From positions 186,001 to 250,000 of the forward strand of contig JAFKAC010000023.1 of NCBI GenBank assembly GCA_025766275.1: 64,000 nucleotides of DNA, in the 5' to 3' direction. The position numbers were made by a program, and so were the translations under genes. The notes below the pieces were generated by a model. It had not been told where the DNA came from. It saw only the letters and a list, made by a program, of their open reading frames with translations, and did no database searches. This stretch comes from Lactarius indigo. Taxonomy: Eukaryota; Basidiomycota; Agaricomycetes; Russulales; Russulaceae. Shown here one piece after another: positions 35,851 through 48,167 of the stretch; position 1 is the first letter of the stretch, and each line of letters opens with the position of its first letter.

Positions 35851-36754
35851 CGATTGACCCGTCCCATTTCGAGTACAGTGTGATACCGAGAGTGTTGCCG
35901 TGGCTCGGCTCAGCTTGGCTCGGCTCAACGAAGCACAGCTCGACCAAAAAAGGACGAGCTGAGCTGAGCCTAGCAGTGTTGCCGCAAGCCAATGCAGGCC
36001 AATCCAATCCAAGTTGGTAACTTGGTTTCAACTTGCGCTGTCAAGCTGACATCGGTGTAACATGCAATTTCGGGGCTTCTGGGCCGCGGTTTCCACTGCC
36101 AATGGAAATGATGGAACCAATGCAAATTCTAACTTCTCACCTTGGTGGTTGTGGTTCAAAGAGTCCCCCCGGAAGGCCAGTTTGTTCAAGTATCGATGGT
36201 GGTGTAACGACGTTAGGTTTCTTTGCGATAACATATTTGGCCCTATCAGAGAGCCAAGTATGTCGCTACATATCAATTTGTACTGTCTCTTCGCTTGTAC
36301 CATCAGAGATGAAACCAAAAGTTGTAACTTTGGAGCTGAATGATAGACGACACATAACTCCTGACTTTCCAGAAGGACACCGCCAAAGCGGAACGTAGGA
36401 CGGGGTTGCAAACCAGAGCAGCTCACATAAGGCGGAGTTAGATTCAAGAGCAGGTACACCATGTGGACGCGCACAGTTCGTTTCTTTGACAAGCCTTCGT
36501 CGTGACTTTTCTAGGCAACGTTTTTTTTGTTATATTTTCGGTCAGAGATATGTGTACCTTAAGTGGTAAGGTGACCTCCCGTGTGCTATGTGACTTCTGA
36601 TAATAAATTTGTGTTCAATGCGGCACAATCTACTTGATTGGACGCGCTTGTCTCCCTGTGATTCTTTGTAACGTTTTCTAGGAGAAAGATGCCAGCTGCA
36701 TCTCAGCTGGTACCTTCGCAGGTTTGCGTAGGGTGAGTGACAGATTGGGGGACG
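35851..36754. other. Spacer between duplication units
   Basis: 35893-35975 holds repeated GGCTCGGCTC / GAGCTGAGCTGAGCC words that form an imperfect inverted repeat. Overlapping ORFs on both strands near 36030-36490 (up to 154 codons) have no recognisable motif and share the same bases, so at most one is real. No P450 or synthase traces. Confidence 0.4.
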
Positions 36755-37611
<857 letters not shown>

Positions 37612-38506
37612 GAGCTCCATCGGGATTTGAAAATTATAGATCGATTCAAACGACCTCTGCGCGCTGGGACACGCAATGGAAGGATTCTTGTCTCTCCCTT
37701 CTCTTCTCGCCACTCTGCTTTCATTTTACTCGTCTGGCCGTTCATACACAGCCACACCCTTTACGATATATAGCATGCGATATACCACCACCGTTCTTCT
37801 GTTTTTTGTATCATACTATTCCAAAGCTCAGCCCCATCCATTTAATTACTTTGCGAACTTCGGCAACTAATTACAACTACCAACCACCGCTCCTCCCCCC
37901 CTTTCCCCCCTGTTCCTCTTATTTACCCATTGGCTCGCTTGCTTGCTTGTTGGCTTGTACGTACATATATTTTTGACGAAAACGACGACCTGATCACGTC
38001 ACACCGCTTTGAACCGCAGTACTCGTCAGCCTGAGGCAAAGGAGCAACAGATAGTTCGAGTTTACGTTGCAGCATTTATGACATCAATCAGGGTCCGGTG
38101 TGAACTGGCAGTGTAATTCCATTATGGGCTTTCAAAGTTACCGCCCGATTCGATGTTTCACTGGCGAAAAAAGATCGAATCGGTCGGTTTGAATCGCCGC
38201 TGCGTCAACTTTTGGCACCTTCCCTTCCTTTGTTGACACACGACACTTTGCAGAATCAGAAAAGGTCACAACGTAAAATCAAAAATAACATATCATTGTG
38301 GGGAAAAGTGGGAAAAGGCCACTGCCATGGAGCTATTTTTAAACCTCTGTACTGGAAACTAAACGAGTCCATCTAGAACTTTGGAAACCACTGTGATACA
38401 GTACGACACGACATATTTATTTCTACGACTCGGAGTCTAATATGGCAAGGCGCACTGGCACATTCTTTGACAAATCCGTCCCACGCATTTAGCTACCACC
38501 ACTCGT

Positions 38507-39780
38507 CTAAGAACTAGGAACAGCCATCATTGGCGTTACTTGTCCTGTCGACCGAGGGAACAAAGTCACAACCCTGTGCTTCTGGATTTCCACTCCCCCT
38601 TTCCCAAAGTACCTCTGCGACTCGAAAGACCAACAGTCGTGTCCACGCATCCACCGAGCAACTCCCTCAGTGAACCTCGCCACAACCGGATCCAAATCCG
38701 GTCCCCACGAGGGCAGCTTCTGGTGTTGCTCTAGAAGCTTGTCGAACATATCTCCGTGGTGTTGCATGAACCAGTCGAGCGCCCCGTTCAAGTCGACACC
38801 TTTTTCGTTCATCACCACAGTCAGCAGGTTGCTCGCAGAGTGTCCTGACGCGGCTTGCTCGATGTTGTAAGAATATAGATCCTAGTAGCAGTTCAGAGTC
38901 AGAATGCCCCCACACACGCGTAGGTAGGAATTTGTACTGGATACGCACATTTGTGAGCATAAGGGGATATACGGTCAGCCAGATGAAATTCTCCATTGCC
39001 GGATGGTCCATCACCTCGTCAGGGATGTCCAAGCCAAGCTCTGCGGGAAAGAGTGAACAACATACGCCCGACGCGCGCACCCTCAGCTCAAGATAGTCTG
39101 TGATGCCACGGATGCGTCCTTGGCCGCGATCGCCGGCCTCTTCAACGACTGCGTAGACATATGTATCAAATAATTTGATGAATCGTCTCTGAGACGACTC
39201 GCTCGAAAATTTGATCGCATGTGACCAGAATCTGTGAATATGCTCAGTTCATGTGTGATGACTAAAACTCGAGAGGGTAGACCTACTGTTTGGTAACTTC
39301 TCCGGGATAAGGCTCGCCCTGTGGACGCTCTTTGTGAGGGTTTCTGAAAGCGTCCATGACGGCGTCTGCGCAGGCGCGAACTCCAGGTTGGTCGAGTTTA
39401 TCGGTGCACTCGTCGAAGAAGAAAAAGAGTGCCATTAATTCACAGGCGACGAGCAGACACTCTGGTGGTAAGAAATCGTCAGGATATCACCAGTGACCGT
39501 CAGAACGTATGCAGCCCACCCTTGTCCAATGAAGGATACCCAAGCGAAGCGAGAAGCGCTATATGTCTGTTCAGTCACGAATTCAACTGGTAATAACAAG
39601 TACGCATTCACCGAAATTGCACAGGTCGAACGACCTCTGTGACTTTGCGTCGAGGGCCTCAAAGGCGTGGACCCACTCGTCGAACTGTGGTCTTATCTCT
39701 TCGTAGTGCTTGTTCACGACTCTGGGCCAGGGCCATTTGGCAAGTAGGTCAGGGAGACGAAATTGACGAAGTTCTGACAT
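38507..39780 (-). CDS. Sesquiterpene synthase, copy B (intact)
   Basis: Class I terpene cyclase: ionises farnesyl diphosphate with Mg2+ and folds it to a hydrocarbon or alcohol in the cytosol. Five exons, 39612-39780, 39520-39558, 39287-39461, 38949-39231, 38507-38881, join to 1041 nt (346 residues); introns 53-67 nt with GT-AG ends. Seen: WPWPRVVNKHYEE, LLASLGYPSLDK, Asp-rich motif FFFFDECTDK (DExxD form), and LMLTN|DLYSYNIEQ split by an intron, giving the NDLxSxxxE triad; C-terminal SWGPDLDPVVARF and HDCWSFESQRYFG. Length fits the basidiomycete family. Product unknown. Neighbours include an MBOAT acyltransferase and P450s, which could decorate the product. TATA-like box at 39858-39865. Confidence 0.93.
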
Positions 39781-39857
39781 TTAGTTTAGATGAGGAGGTG
39801 AGAGTTTGAAGGTCTGGTGAGGGAACTGTACCGTAGAGATGGGAAGTAAAGACGTAG

Positions 39858-39865
39858 TTTAAATA
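39858..39865 (-). promoter_or_regulatory. TATA-like box of sesquiterpene synthase copy B
   Basis: Minus-strand TATTTAAA about 80 bases before the ATG; copy A has TATTTAAG at the corresponding place (about 35825-35832). The leader bases TCATCTAAAC before the ATG are conserved in both. Confidence 0.5.
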
Positions 39866-40565
39866 CTGCAGGCTGACAAGTTGAACCTCTTGTCGAAACT
39901 GCTGTGGACGTGGACTTGAAGTGACGAAATGAGCGCGCAGTATTGCGGATTCTTGATTGATCGCCAGCGGATCGCTCCGGCTCCGTCCGGAGTTGAGAGT
40001 ACCGGCGACCAAGCCGGCTACTGTAAAAACATCACTAAATGAGTTGTAGAGCCTAAACAACACATTGTAGTTACTACAAGTTGTACGTGCTAGTAGTCAA
40101 TTGTATTTCTTGTCCTATTACTTTTTTATTTGAGGGTGCAGAATTCGCATGCAGGCCCATCTGCAAATATTCACACCATTGGTGAGCGTTTCGGGTCGTC
40201 GCCATTTCCGAGGAAGTGGTGGTAGTGGAAAATGCCGACGGATCTTCAAAACGAGTTTGAACTCCCTCACCCACCCAGTGTGAACGTTTTTTTCCTTCCA
40301 CGGGCGAATCGCCTCGGATTGGTGAACTGAAAATTGGTATACGAACACCTGCTTCTATCCTATAACACCTCATTACCGAAGATTTAAATTTTATTAAGAC
40401 AATCTAATTACTGGGATCTATATGCATAGAGACTTGGAGAAACACCACCCCCATTTTTTTTGGTTACGGTGCTTTCGTAAACCTCAATCAATTTGTTTTC
40501 TGATCCCATATCTAAACAACATACTTGAAGCAGAGTAATTCTTTTAGGCGCAGAGGAAAGTATCT
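39866..40565. other. Intergenic region
   Basis: No gene recognised; small minus-strand frames at 40074-40373 have no motif. Confidence 0.35.
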
Positions 40566-41279
40566 TTAAGATTTACACGGTTGTGTATTTGCAATAGCCC
40601 GTACGTCATAGTATACTCCGACTCCCAAGGTCGAACGATCCCCACTCCATGCGTCTACCAGTAGAGCGTGCACACAGTTACCCCCATGTATCTGTGTATC
40701 GTCTGGTGCGTCAGGACCCGAGATGACCCCGCTCCGATGGGAGTGCGCAAGCGAGTGTAGATACCGTGGTGGAGCATCGATGAGGCATCCGAAACGCTCG
40801 AGTACAGCGTGGAGATTTTCATTTCCTGTCTGCAGCAGCGTAAGCAATAACACGTCAGACCAATCAGAGATTAGGAACGTATACGGTGCTTTCTCGAGCT
40901 GGACCTTCGTGAGCGCCAGACTAGTGAAATGACGGTGTCTGCGAGATATTTCTCGTATATGTTTGCGCATCTGGGACAGGTGGGGAAAGGAGAGATGACT
41001 CGAGGGGTGTGCGTGACGTACATGCATCCGGATTGTGGGAGGCCCGGAGAAGACTTCTATGATATAGAACCAATCAAGTCGGTACTCTGTGCGCTGATAA
41101 AAAGGTGAAAGGGGATATGGGGCAGCGCTGGGCGAAGACTGGATACGATATGAGTAATGACCGGAGTGTTGCCAGTGGGCGATATCGAATGGAGGCTCAT
41201 CAACGAATCTGGGCCAATGAGCTCGATCAAGCATCATTACGACTTTTTTTTGTTCCTTGTTCGGCCCATAATTTGGCAC
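40566..41279 (-). CDS. Orphan open reading frame, 237 codons
   Basis: Not recognised. An uninterrupted frame with mixed composition (PFDIAHWQHSGHYSYRIQSS, YRLDWFYIIEVFSGPPTIRM, TFLISDWSDVLLLTLLQTGN). No signal peptide or membrane segment is clear and no paralogue occurs in the window. Length is more than chance would usually give, but the ATG and exon structure are not supported by homology. Could be an exon of a larger gene starting to the right. Confidence 0.35.
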   Translation of the reverse strand: MPNYGPNKEQKKVVMMLDRAHWPRFVDEPPFDIAHWQHSGHYSYRIQSSPSAAPYPLSPFYQRTEYRLDWFYIIEVFSGPPTIRMHVRHAHPSSHLSFPHLSQMRKHIREISRRHRHFTSLALTKVQLEKAPYTFLISDWSDVLLLTLLQTGNENLHAVLERFGCLIDAPPRYLHSLAHSHRSGVISGPDAPDDTQIHGGNCVHALLVDAWSGDRSTLGVGVYYDVRAIANTQPCKS

Positions 41280-42464
41280 GAACGTCGGGTAAAGCTCGAG
41301 GTCCTTCGTCTATGCGACGACTCAGACTTACGGCAATGTAGTGTACTCGGCTGGGCGCACTATCAAATACCAGAACACGGGCCAAGACGTCTCGCTGGTG
41401 TGTAATACGAGCGTGGGTGGAGAATCACTCTCGGAGGGCTACAGGTAAGCTCATCGCTATCTGCCCAATGATAGCGTACACATTATAGCAGCCTGCCTCG
41501 GCACTCTATTACAACCCGATAGAGGGATTCAAGAACACCGACATGAGAGGCTCTGTTCAATAAACTATCAGACGAGGTAGCGTGTTGGGGGCTCAGGCTC
41601 GTGCCGTGAGTTTCTTGCGCAGTTTCGCAGCATGGCAATAGTGGGGGCTGGTTACGACAGCTGTCCTGGATGCAGAGAGACTGGTACCTTGGCATTTTCA
41701 TACTCGGGCGACTGACTGTGAGAGCAAAACTGATGGCGTGTGGGTTTGGCTGGGGGTTCCGAAGGTGGCGTATTCAACCCAAGGTTTCGCGATATTGTTG
41801 AGGGTTCTCGACGAAAAAGAGGCGACTAAACGGGGTCGGCTAAGTTGCATGCTGACGGTGAGCAAGCGGCACTGGTGAGGGAAGTGGTCGACTGGGAGGA
41901 AGAGGGCGCGGAATGCCAGTGAGGTTTTTCTGAGTGTGCGAGAAGAAACGAGTGAAGCATGATGCATGACGACGTGGACTTGTCTAACCTGCCAGTAATC
42001 AAGCTAATAATTCACCAGAAAGTGGCCGGACATGAGGTGAAACAGCAAAGTATTCAAGTAGAAAAAGCAGATCTTCCTATGACTAGAACTCGAGCCACGC
42101 ACCTCGACTTTGTGTTGTCCGGTCTAGCCGGCCCGAATAGCCCCCGGTGCAAAGTGGTCGATTTTTCAACGCAAACCCTTAGGGCAAACCTTGCTTTGTT
42201 TGCTTGCTTGTTTGGAGGGCAGGAATTGAAAGGTTTTAGTTGTGCACGCAGTGAGAATATTCGTGCAGAAGGGAACCCGTTAAAGAGATTTCTTGTATGT
42301 GACGGGGATCACCCGGGAAATAGCGCAAGGACTGAGTGTCCTATGTTAGGAGCGGGCCCCGGGTCTGTGCGTAATTTACAGGTTTGCCTAATCTACTGCA
42401 CGTGATCGGACTTTCCCGAACTTCGGATTCAGCCGGTTGGGACCGACTGCCCTCACACACTGTA
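41280..42464. other. Unassigned sequence with two opposed open frames
   Basis: 41698-41967 (-, 89 codons, rich in Arg, Ser and Leu as in a mitochondrial presequence) and 41959-42405 (+, 148 codons) start head to head. Neither has a recognised domain. Treated as unproven. Confidence 0.3.
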
Positions 42465-43121
42465 CTATCCCACCCGGCTTGTTGCAAATGTCACACACTT
42501 GCAAAATTGAAAAGATCTCATGATATCAGCACTTTCCAGGGATCCTTTCTTCCCAAAAAAAAAAAAGTATATTAAATAGGTTCTATAGATATGAGATCAT
42601 ATAAAAAATGGAGGATCAGTTCAAATTTACGAGTACAGAAAAATCGTATTTGTGAGGGTGTCAACTGGAATGGGGTGTCCATGCCCCCAGATCTGGGCGA
42701 TCTCATACTCGCACATACAGATCCTTTGCTTTTATGATAGAATAAATTACCAGCACTATACACAATGAATTTAGAGTCAGTATCTTGAGCTGATCGAGTT
42801 GCAGAAACAAAACTCACCTGGGTGCACCAAGAGGTGACAGACATGTGACGGATTTTGGGCTCCTGTTTAATCTCAGCCGGCATTACCACCAGCGTCTCTG
42901 CCTGCCGAATGCTGCCGTTGGCGTGACAATACGTGACAAATTTTTGCAAAGGGGGGTGAAAACCATTCACTCTGAACGGCCTTAAAAACTCATAAGAAAA
43001 AAAAAGTATGTGATGGTAAACATGTATTTATATCACTATGTAAAATATGAGGTGTGTGCGACGCGTTGTTGAGGCTATAAAAAAAGTTTCGTGATTTTTT
43101 GCAACAAGCCGGGTGGGATAG
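42465..43121. mobile_element. TA-flanked MITE with perfect 24-bp TIRs (657 bp)
   Basis: Left end 42465-42488 starts CTATCCCACCCGGCTTGT; the right end 43098-43121 is its exact reverse complement over 24 bases. Both are flanked by TA (42463-42464, 43122-43123), the classic mariner-type target duplication. The interior is A/T-rich and encodes no transposase; a 132-codon ORF (42572-42970, -) has no motif. Part of the interior (42560-42620) resembles 21005-21060. Confidence 0.85.
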
Positions 43122-43877
43122 TAGTAAGATCCTAGCAACATACACTTTGTGACATGCCAGTGCCAAGGCCAAAGCTTTGCGAGCCTTGATCAAAGCACGG
43201 CTTATTCAGTGAAAAATGGGGCGAAAGTCTATGGATCCGAGTCTTTCTGCTTCATATCGAGAGCTGGAAAGCCTCGCATCTTCTCACACGTCTTCTTTTC
43301 GGAGTTTTTCACTTGGGACGGTGATTAATTTCTCCTTAGAAATCAAAAATCACGAAATAGTCTTGTTTGACACAATGACACCTCGTTTGATTGGCCCATC
43401 CGTTATCCACCGACATCACATAACACTTACCTCGTACTTACAGATTTCAAAAACAGATCCGGGAAAGCCTCCTTGTGGGAAGTCGGCAGCCTTCAACGCA
43501 TAGTTAGCCCCATGGGTGGCCTTTCAGGGAGCAGAGGAAGAGACACAATAAGGTAATGTCAGGTAAGGTGATCTCGAGAATGCCCCTGGTAAATTTCAAG
43601 ATAGGTTGTGTCAAGCATGGCCCGGTAACTTTCAAGCAAGGCAACCACATTTCCCCACTGGTACCCACCAACACTACACGAATGTGGGTCGCTGAGCGAT
43701 ACAGTTATTCGGCAACGAGCAAACCAAGAACTTGAATGGCCCTGAGATTCGTCCGAAGTTTGTGCGACCACATCCCCGATTGCCATGTCCCACCACCGGT
43801 CTAGGCACCGTGACCAAGAGTGTATAAGAACTGGGCATCACATTTGCGCCGAGTTCAGTTGCTGTCGCGCTACTAGT
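43122..43877. other. Intergenic region and 5' flank of P450 copy 6
   Basis: ORF 43216-43503 (95 codons, +) has no motif. From about 43640 the sequence is the conserved P450 upstream region, also seen before copy 7 (46540-46700). Confidence 0.45.
43823..43828 (+). promoter_or_regulatory. TATA box of P450 copy 6
   Basis: TGTATAAGAACTGGGCATCA with the ATG 50 bases further on, after GCGCTACTAGT. This is nearly the same core promoter as copy 3. Confidence 0.6.
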
Positions 43878-45803
43878 ATGTCTATCATTATCAAGAGTCT
43901 GTCACCTTCGGCGGTCATTGCAATCTCCCGCCAGAACCCAGTCCTAGCATTCGGGACCGTATTTGCCCTTGCTATTTTCTTCATCGCACGTTATCTCCAA
44001 AGCCCATGGCGAAAACTTCCGCCCGGACCAAGAGGTCTCCCTCTCATAGGCAACGCCCTCCAGCTCCGTAGCCAGCAATGGCTCCATTTTACGAGGTGGA
44101 AGCAGGAATTTGGTACCACACTTTCTGTCGTCGACCGAGTCACCCACCTACCTAATGTCCTCTTTAGGTGACGTGTTGTATTTGAATGCAGCAGGACAAC
44201 CGGTAGTCGTCCTCAACAGCCAGAAGGTCGCGGCAGATTTACTCGACCGCCGTTCTGGAATATACTTCTGACCGGCCGCGCAACATCATCGCCGCGAAGC
44301 TTCTCTGCGGCGACTTGGCCATGGTGTTTCAGAACTATGGGCCACGGTGCGCGGCCTTCTATCCATATCAGGCTCTTCCTAACGACTACTGTATACCAGA
44401 TGGCGTAGAATGCGCAAAGCTGCCCACTGATGGTCTCAGCAGGTCTGTCGTGGACTCGTTCAAGACGCCGCAATTCAATGAAGCTGTTTTACTCACCTCT
44501 GCGCTCCTCGAGCAACCTGCGATGGTGGACAACCACCTTCTCCGGGCGGCGGCTTCTATGATCATGTCGATCACGTATGACCACCCTCCGATAGCCTCTG
44601 AGCTGGATCCTGGAATCAAGGCGATCAATGACTTTGTTGCACGTATTACGCGAGCAGCTATTCCCGGTGCATACTGGGTGGAATCGCTTCCGTGGATGAG
44701 GTACATTCCGAGCAGGTACGGTGTTTCCTGCGGCGAACCGATCTTGAGTTGAATATAATTTGTTCATGTTCTAGATTTGCGAAATGGAAGCGCGAAGCAG
44801 AGTATTGGCACGAGAAAGATACGGCCGTGTTCGAAAACCTATTCAATAGCGTCCGCGAAAAGCTGGTCTGTCCTCGTCCTCTGATGGTCGACACTAGTAT
44901 GGACTCATGCTACTTTAGTCGAAAGGGATAGATCGGCCGAGTCTGGTGGCGACGCTTATCAAGGACACGGACAAGTACGGGCTCTCTGATCGCGAAAATG
45001 CATGGATTGGGGCAATTATGTAGTACGTGCACTTACTCTTCTCATTCCAGCTTCGTTGCTCATGGCGAGTATCAGCGCGGCTGGTGCCGAGACGACTTCT
45101 GGAGTCCTGGGCTGGTGGAAGCTCGCGATGGTTGTTTATCCGGAAGTACAGAAACGCGCTCAAGCAGAGCTCGACGCCGTAGTTGGGCGATCACGTCCGC
45201 CGACGTTTGCTGACTTCCAGCACCTACCCTACATCCGGGCCATGGTCAAAGAATCGCTGCGATGGCGTCCCTGTGGGCCCCCTTGGGGTGCCACATCCTC
45301 TCGAGCGAAGACGACTGGTATAACGGGATGTTCATTCCTAAGGGCACAGTGATGATGGTCAACATTTGGGGGTGCAACCGCGACCCCGAAATCTACGGCC
45401 CAGACGCGGGGGAATTCAATCCAGGGAGGTTTTTGGATGCCAATGGAGATCTCGCCCCGTGCCCTCCTGAGACGAAGGAGGAAGGCCACGTGACGTACGG
45501 TTTCGGGAGGCGGGTCTGTGTCGGAAAGTACCTGGCGAACAACTCACTTTTCATCGACATCGCGATGATGCTTTGGGCGTGTAATATCGAGGCTGGGAAG
45601 GACGAGCACGGGAATGTGATCCCGATTGACGTAGATGGATTTTTGGAGGACGGACTTGTCGTGTGAGTGTGCTCAGATCTATTGGAGGTTCCGCGCTGAC
45701 TGGGAGTCGCAGTCGTCCCATGCCATTCAAGGCGGACATCACACCACGGTTCCCAGAAGCAGTCGGAATACTCGCTGGTGAACGGGATTTCCAGGGGCAC
45801 TGA
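43878..45803 (+). pseudogene. Cytochrome P450 copy 6 (multiple frameshifts)
   Basis: Seen: start at 43878 (MSIIIKSLSPSAVIAISR) chosen to match the other copies although an open frame extends upstream; hinge LPPGPRGLPLIGNALQLR; GDVLYLNAAGQPVVV; FAKWKREAEYWHEKD; I-helix AAGAETTSG; K-helix ESLR; haem loop YGFGRRVCVGKYLANN; last exon ends in ERDFQGH with a stop at 45801. Breaks, each one extra base: near 44266 in GIYSDRP, near 44432 in the AAHDGLS segment, and two between 45267 and 45295 in the RPVGPLGVPH segment. The catalytic core after 45300 is intact. Most likely a pseudogene. It sits apart from the array at 1-14.5 kb. Confidence 0.87.
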
Positions 45804-46619
45804 CTCGATGGGCGTGGCTCGAGGGAGATTGGATAATGAGCGGGTTGTGGAGTCAATTTGTTACGATAGATGGCGCCGGCTGTTATGGAATAAATTGTAG
45901 AAAATGACTAGATGACCGGGTAGCCATAATACGCATTCATATTTGATACGCCGTAAGAACCAGCAGGCACGCCCAACTGCAAGTACAAAAGGGGCTCCAG
46001 AAGAGTCAATTGAACTCCTCGAAGGCAATACACTCGACCCTGCCTCGCTGCGGCCCGCAGTGGGGAGTTTCCTTTCCTCGATTGTCTGCACGTGCTTTGA
46101 ATGTTTCGTTATTTACGTTTGTTGCTGCTTACCACTCGTCCGAACTTTGCTGTCCCTTGATGCCCGTATAGTGTGGTTGTGGTAAAGTCCAAGTGAATCT
46201 CTCTTGCCACAAGTCCCTAGGACCAGGAATCGGTCTTTTCATGATAAGATTGTCCATATTTCTCCATAAAAAGCTTAATACCTGACCCTGTTGTGCGAAT
46301 TTACAAGACTGTTCTGTCAACGTCCAAGTTGGTTTTTCTCACTTTTCACCACTCCCGGGCCCAGCGATTGGTTTAGACTCTGCCTTTCCCCACTAGGCCA
46401 CTGGCCTCCACCAACGCCGCACAAACTTGAATGTAAATCGCGCCCAAAGCAAGGTAACGACCCGATGAAGGGGTAGTCCCATACTACGCTCTTCAGGTCC
46501 CCGCTCGACTCGGTCGTCCGGACTTGTCCCTACTTTCACTCAAGCTTTCGCCGCATGGAAGGAAACCGTTATTCTGCAACGAGCAAAGCAAGACAGGCTC
46601 AGGTTCATCATGATCCATG
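45804..46619. other. Intergenic region
   Basis: 46370-46560 resembles the 5' flank of P450 copies 2 and 3 (CCACCAACGCC and GATCGCGCC blocks). No gene recognised. Confidence 0.4.
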
Positions 46620-47005
46620 CAAAGTCTGTGTGACAAAATCCTTGGTTTCGGCACTTAGTATACTGAATACGAATGGAGCATCACATTTGCCCCGAATTAC
46701 TTTGCGCTGCTAGTATGTAAATGACTCTCGAGAGTCTCCGCAGAAACTCATTGGGATCTTACGGTAGCAGCGCCTCGGCCAGTGCCAACATTCAGGATTG
46801 CAGGTTGGCTTTGCTATATCTTGATCGCAGGGTAATGCGTTATGTCCTAAAGCCCATGGCAGAGGTCTCCCTTTTCTGGGTAATGGTCTCCAGTTGCATC
46901 GCCAGCAATGGCTTCCATTTTACAGGTAGTTTGGTACGAGTCTCGTACACCTTCCGCTGCTGAGCTGAGCGACACACTGGAATACCCTTTTTAGGCGTCA
47001 TGTTC
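46620..47005 (+). pseudogene. Cytochrome P450 copy 7 remnant (promoter and exon 1)
   Basis: Bases 46675-46715 repeat the P450 promoter (GCATCACATTTGCCCCGAAT, GCGCTGCTAGTATG). The following 300 bp match exon 1 with many changes: the anchor, CCTAAAGCCCATGGCAGAGG, TGGGTAATGGTCTCCAGTTG and CAGCAATGGCTTCCATTTTA, then the first intron end TTTTTAGGCGTCATGTT. Similarity stops there. Confidence 0.7.
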
Positions 47006-48167
47006 TGACGAGCTTAATGGTCGCTTACCGTAACATGGCTGACGGCTTGAATGACCTGAATTGAAGCGAAATGAGCTGAGTTAATAACCTTGTGTTGTTC
47101 TGCTGATGCCCCTCATTACAGTAGAACAGGGTCACTGGCAATTCGCATGTGCAGTGAGATGCTTCGACGGAAACACGTTCGAGTTGACGTACTGATCACT
47201 CCATGATTAACAACTGAGGATTGAGGGTAGCAAGGATTGAGCTTATGATGCAGATAGTCATAGGGAAGATTTTCACCGCCTAAGTAATTTCCTGTTGCAG
47301 GCGAAATTGTGAATGCGAAACCCACATCGATTTCTTCATGTTTGTGCATCGTCCATGATGCATTGCTGGCATTCGGCTACTTGTATCAATGCCTGAGAAA
47401 GGAAAAAATCTCAAATATGCATAAACGATGACCCTGAGCGTGCACCTGCAAAGCTACGTCATCTGCAAAGCTACGATGATAGAACCACGGGAACTGCCAG
47501 TGCGAAATGTACGTTATCGGTGCCATGCCCGGTCTCAACCGGAGTGCCGGACGGCGGGACGGAACAGATTAGACCGGTGACCTTGCTGGTGACCGGTGAC
47601 CGGGGATCCCACTACCGTGACTGTATGGGGTTCTGTGTCGCTTGCGACAACCTTGAAAAACCCTCATCCTGCGACTGGTTACGAGTCTAGGAACAGGTCC
47701 CACGGTGGCTTCTATGGACTCTCTGTCAGACCCTGAGACCGCACTGACGTTTCGAACCACGCCTTCGGAGTCCTCGCCCTTCGACTGTTTGCGACATCCT
47801 ATCTACAGATTCTACACCATTTACCCACCATGGTTGGAGTACGAGGCGCTGTATCTTAGCGAGGCTGCTCTGGGAAACTGTGTGAAGAGTCAAGTGCACT
47901 ACCACCCCTGAGCCCACGACCCTTGCCTCAGGTGCACCCCTCCCTGGAACGTGGACTTGTCTCACCCCGGTGCCCCATGGAGCGACCAGTCTCTATTCTA
48001 CGTACTGGCAGTCGTGCAGTCACACCCGGGTCTGACCCGAACGCCGCGTGGGGACCGAACATATACTACCACAGCTTTCCCGCTTCTCTTTCCTTTTTAA
48101 ACCACCACATGTTGCCTTTCGTCCGTTTGCGACGCACTACCTACCCATGCCCTACGATTTACCCCTC
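47006..48167. other. Intergenic region
   Basis: No gene recognised. Contains a short direct repeat GCAAAGCTACG (47449 and 47467) and repeated GGTGACCGGTGACC near 47576-47604. ORFs such as 47705-47911 have no motif. Confidence 0.35.

Noticed and set aside
36028..36492. Overlapping ORFs on both strands (154 and 121 codons)
   Set aside because: Mutually exclusive, no motif, no paralogue; located in the spacer between duplication units.
43785..43877. N-terminal extension of P450 copy 6
   Set aside because: The frame is open upstream of 43878 but covers the conserved TATA promoter; the other copies all start at the equivalent of 43878.
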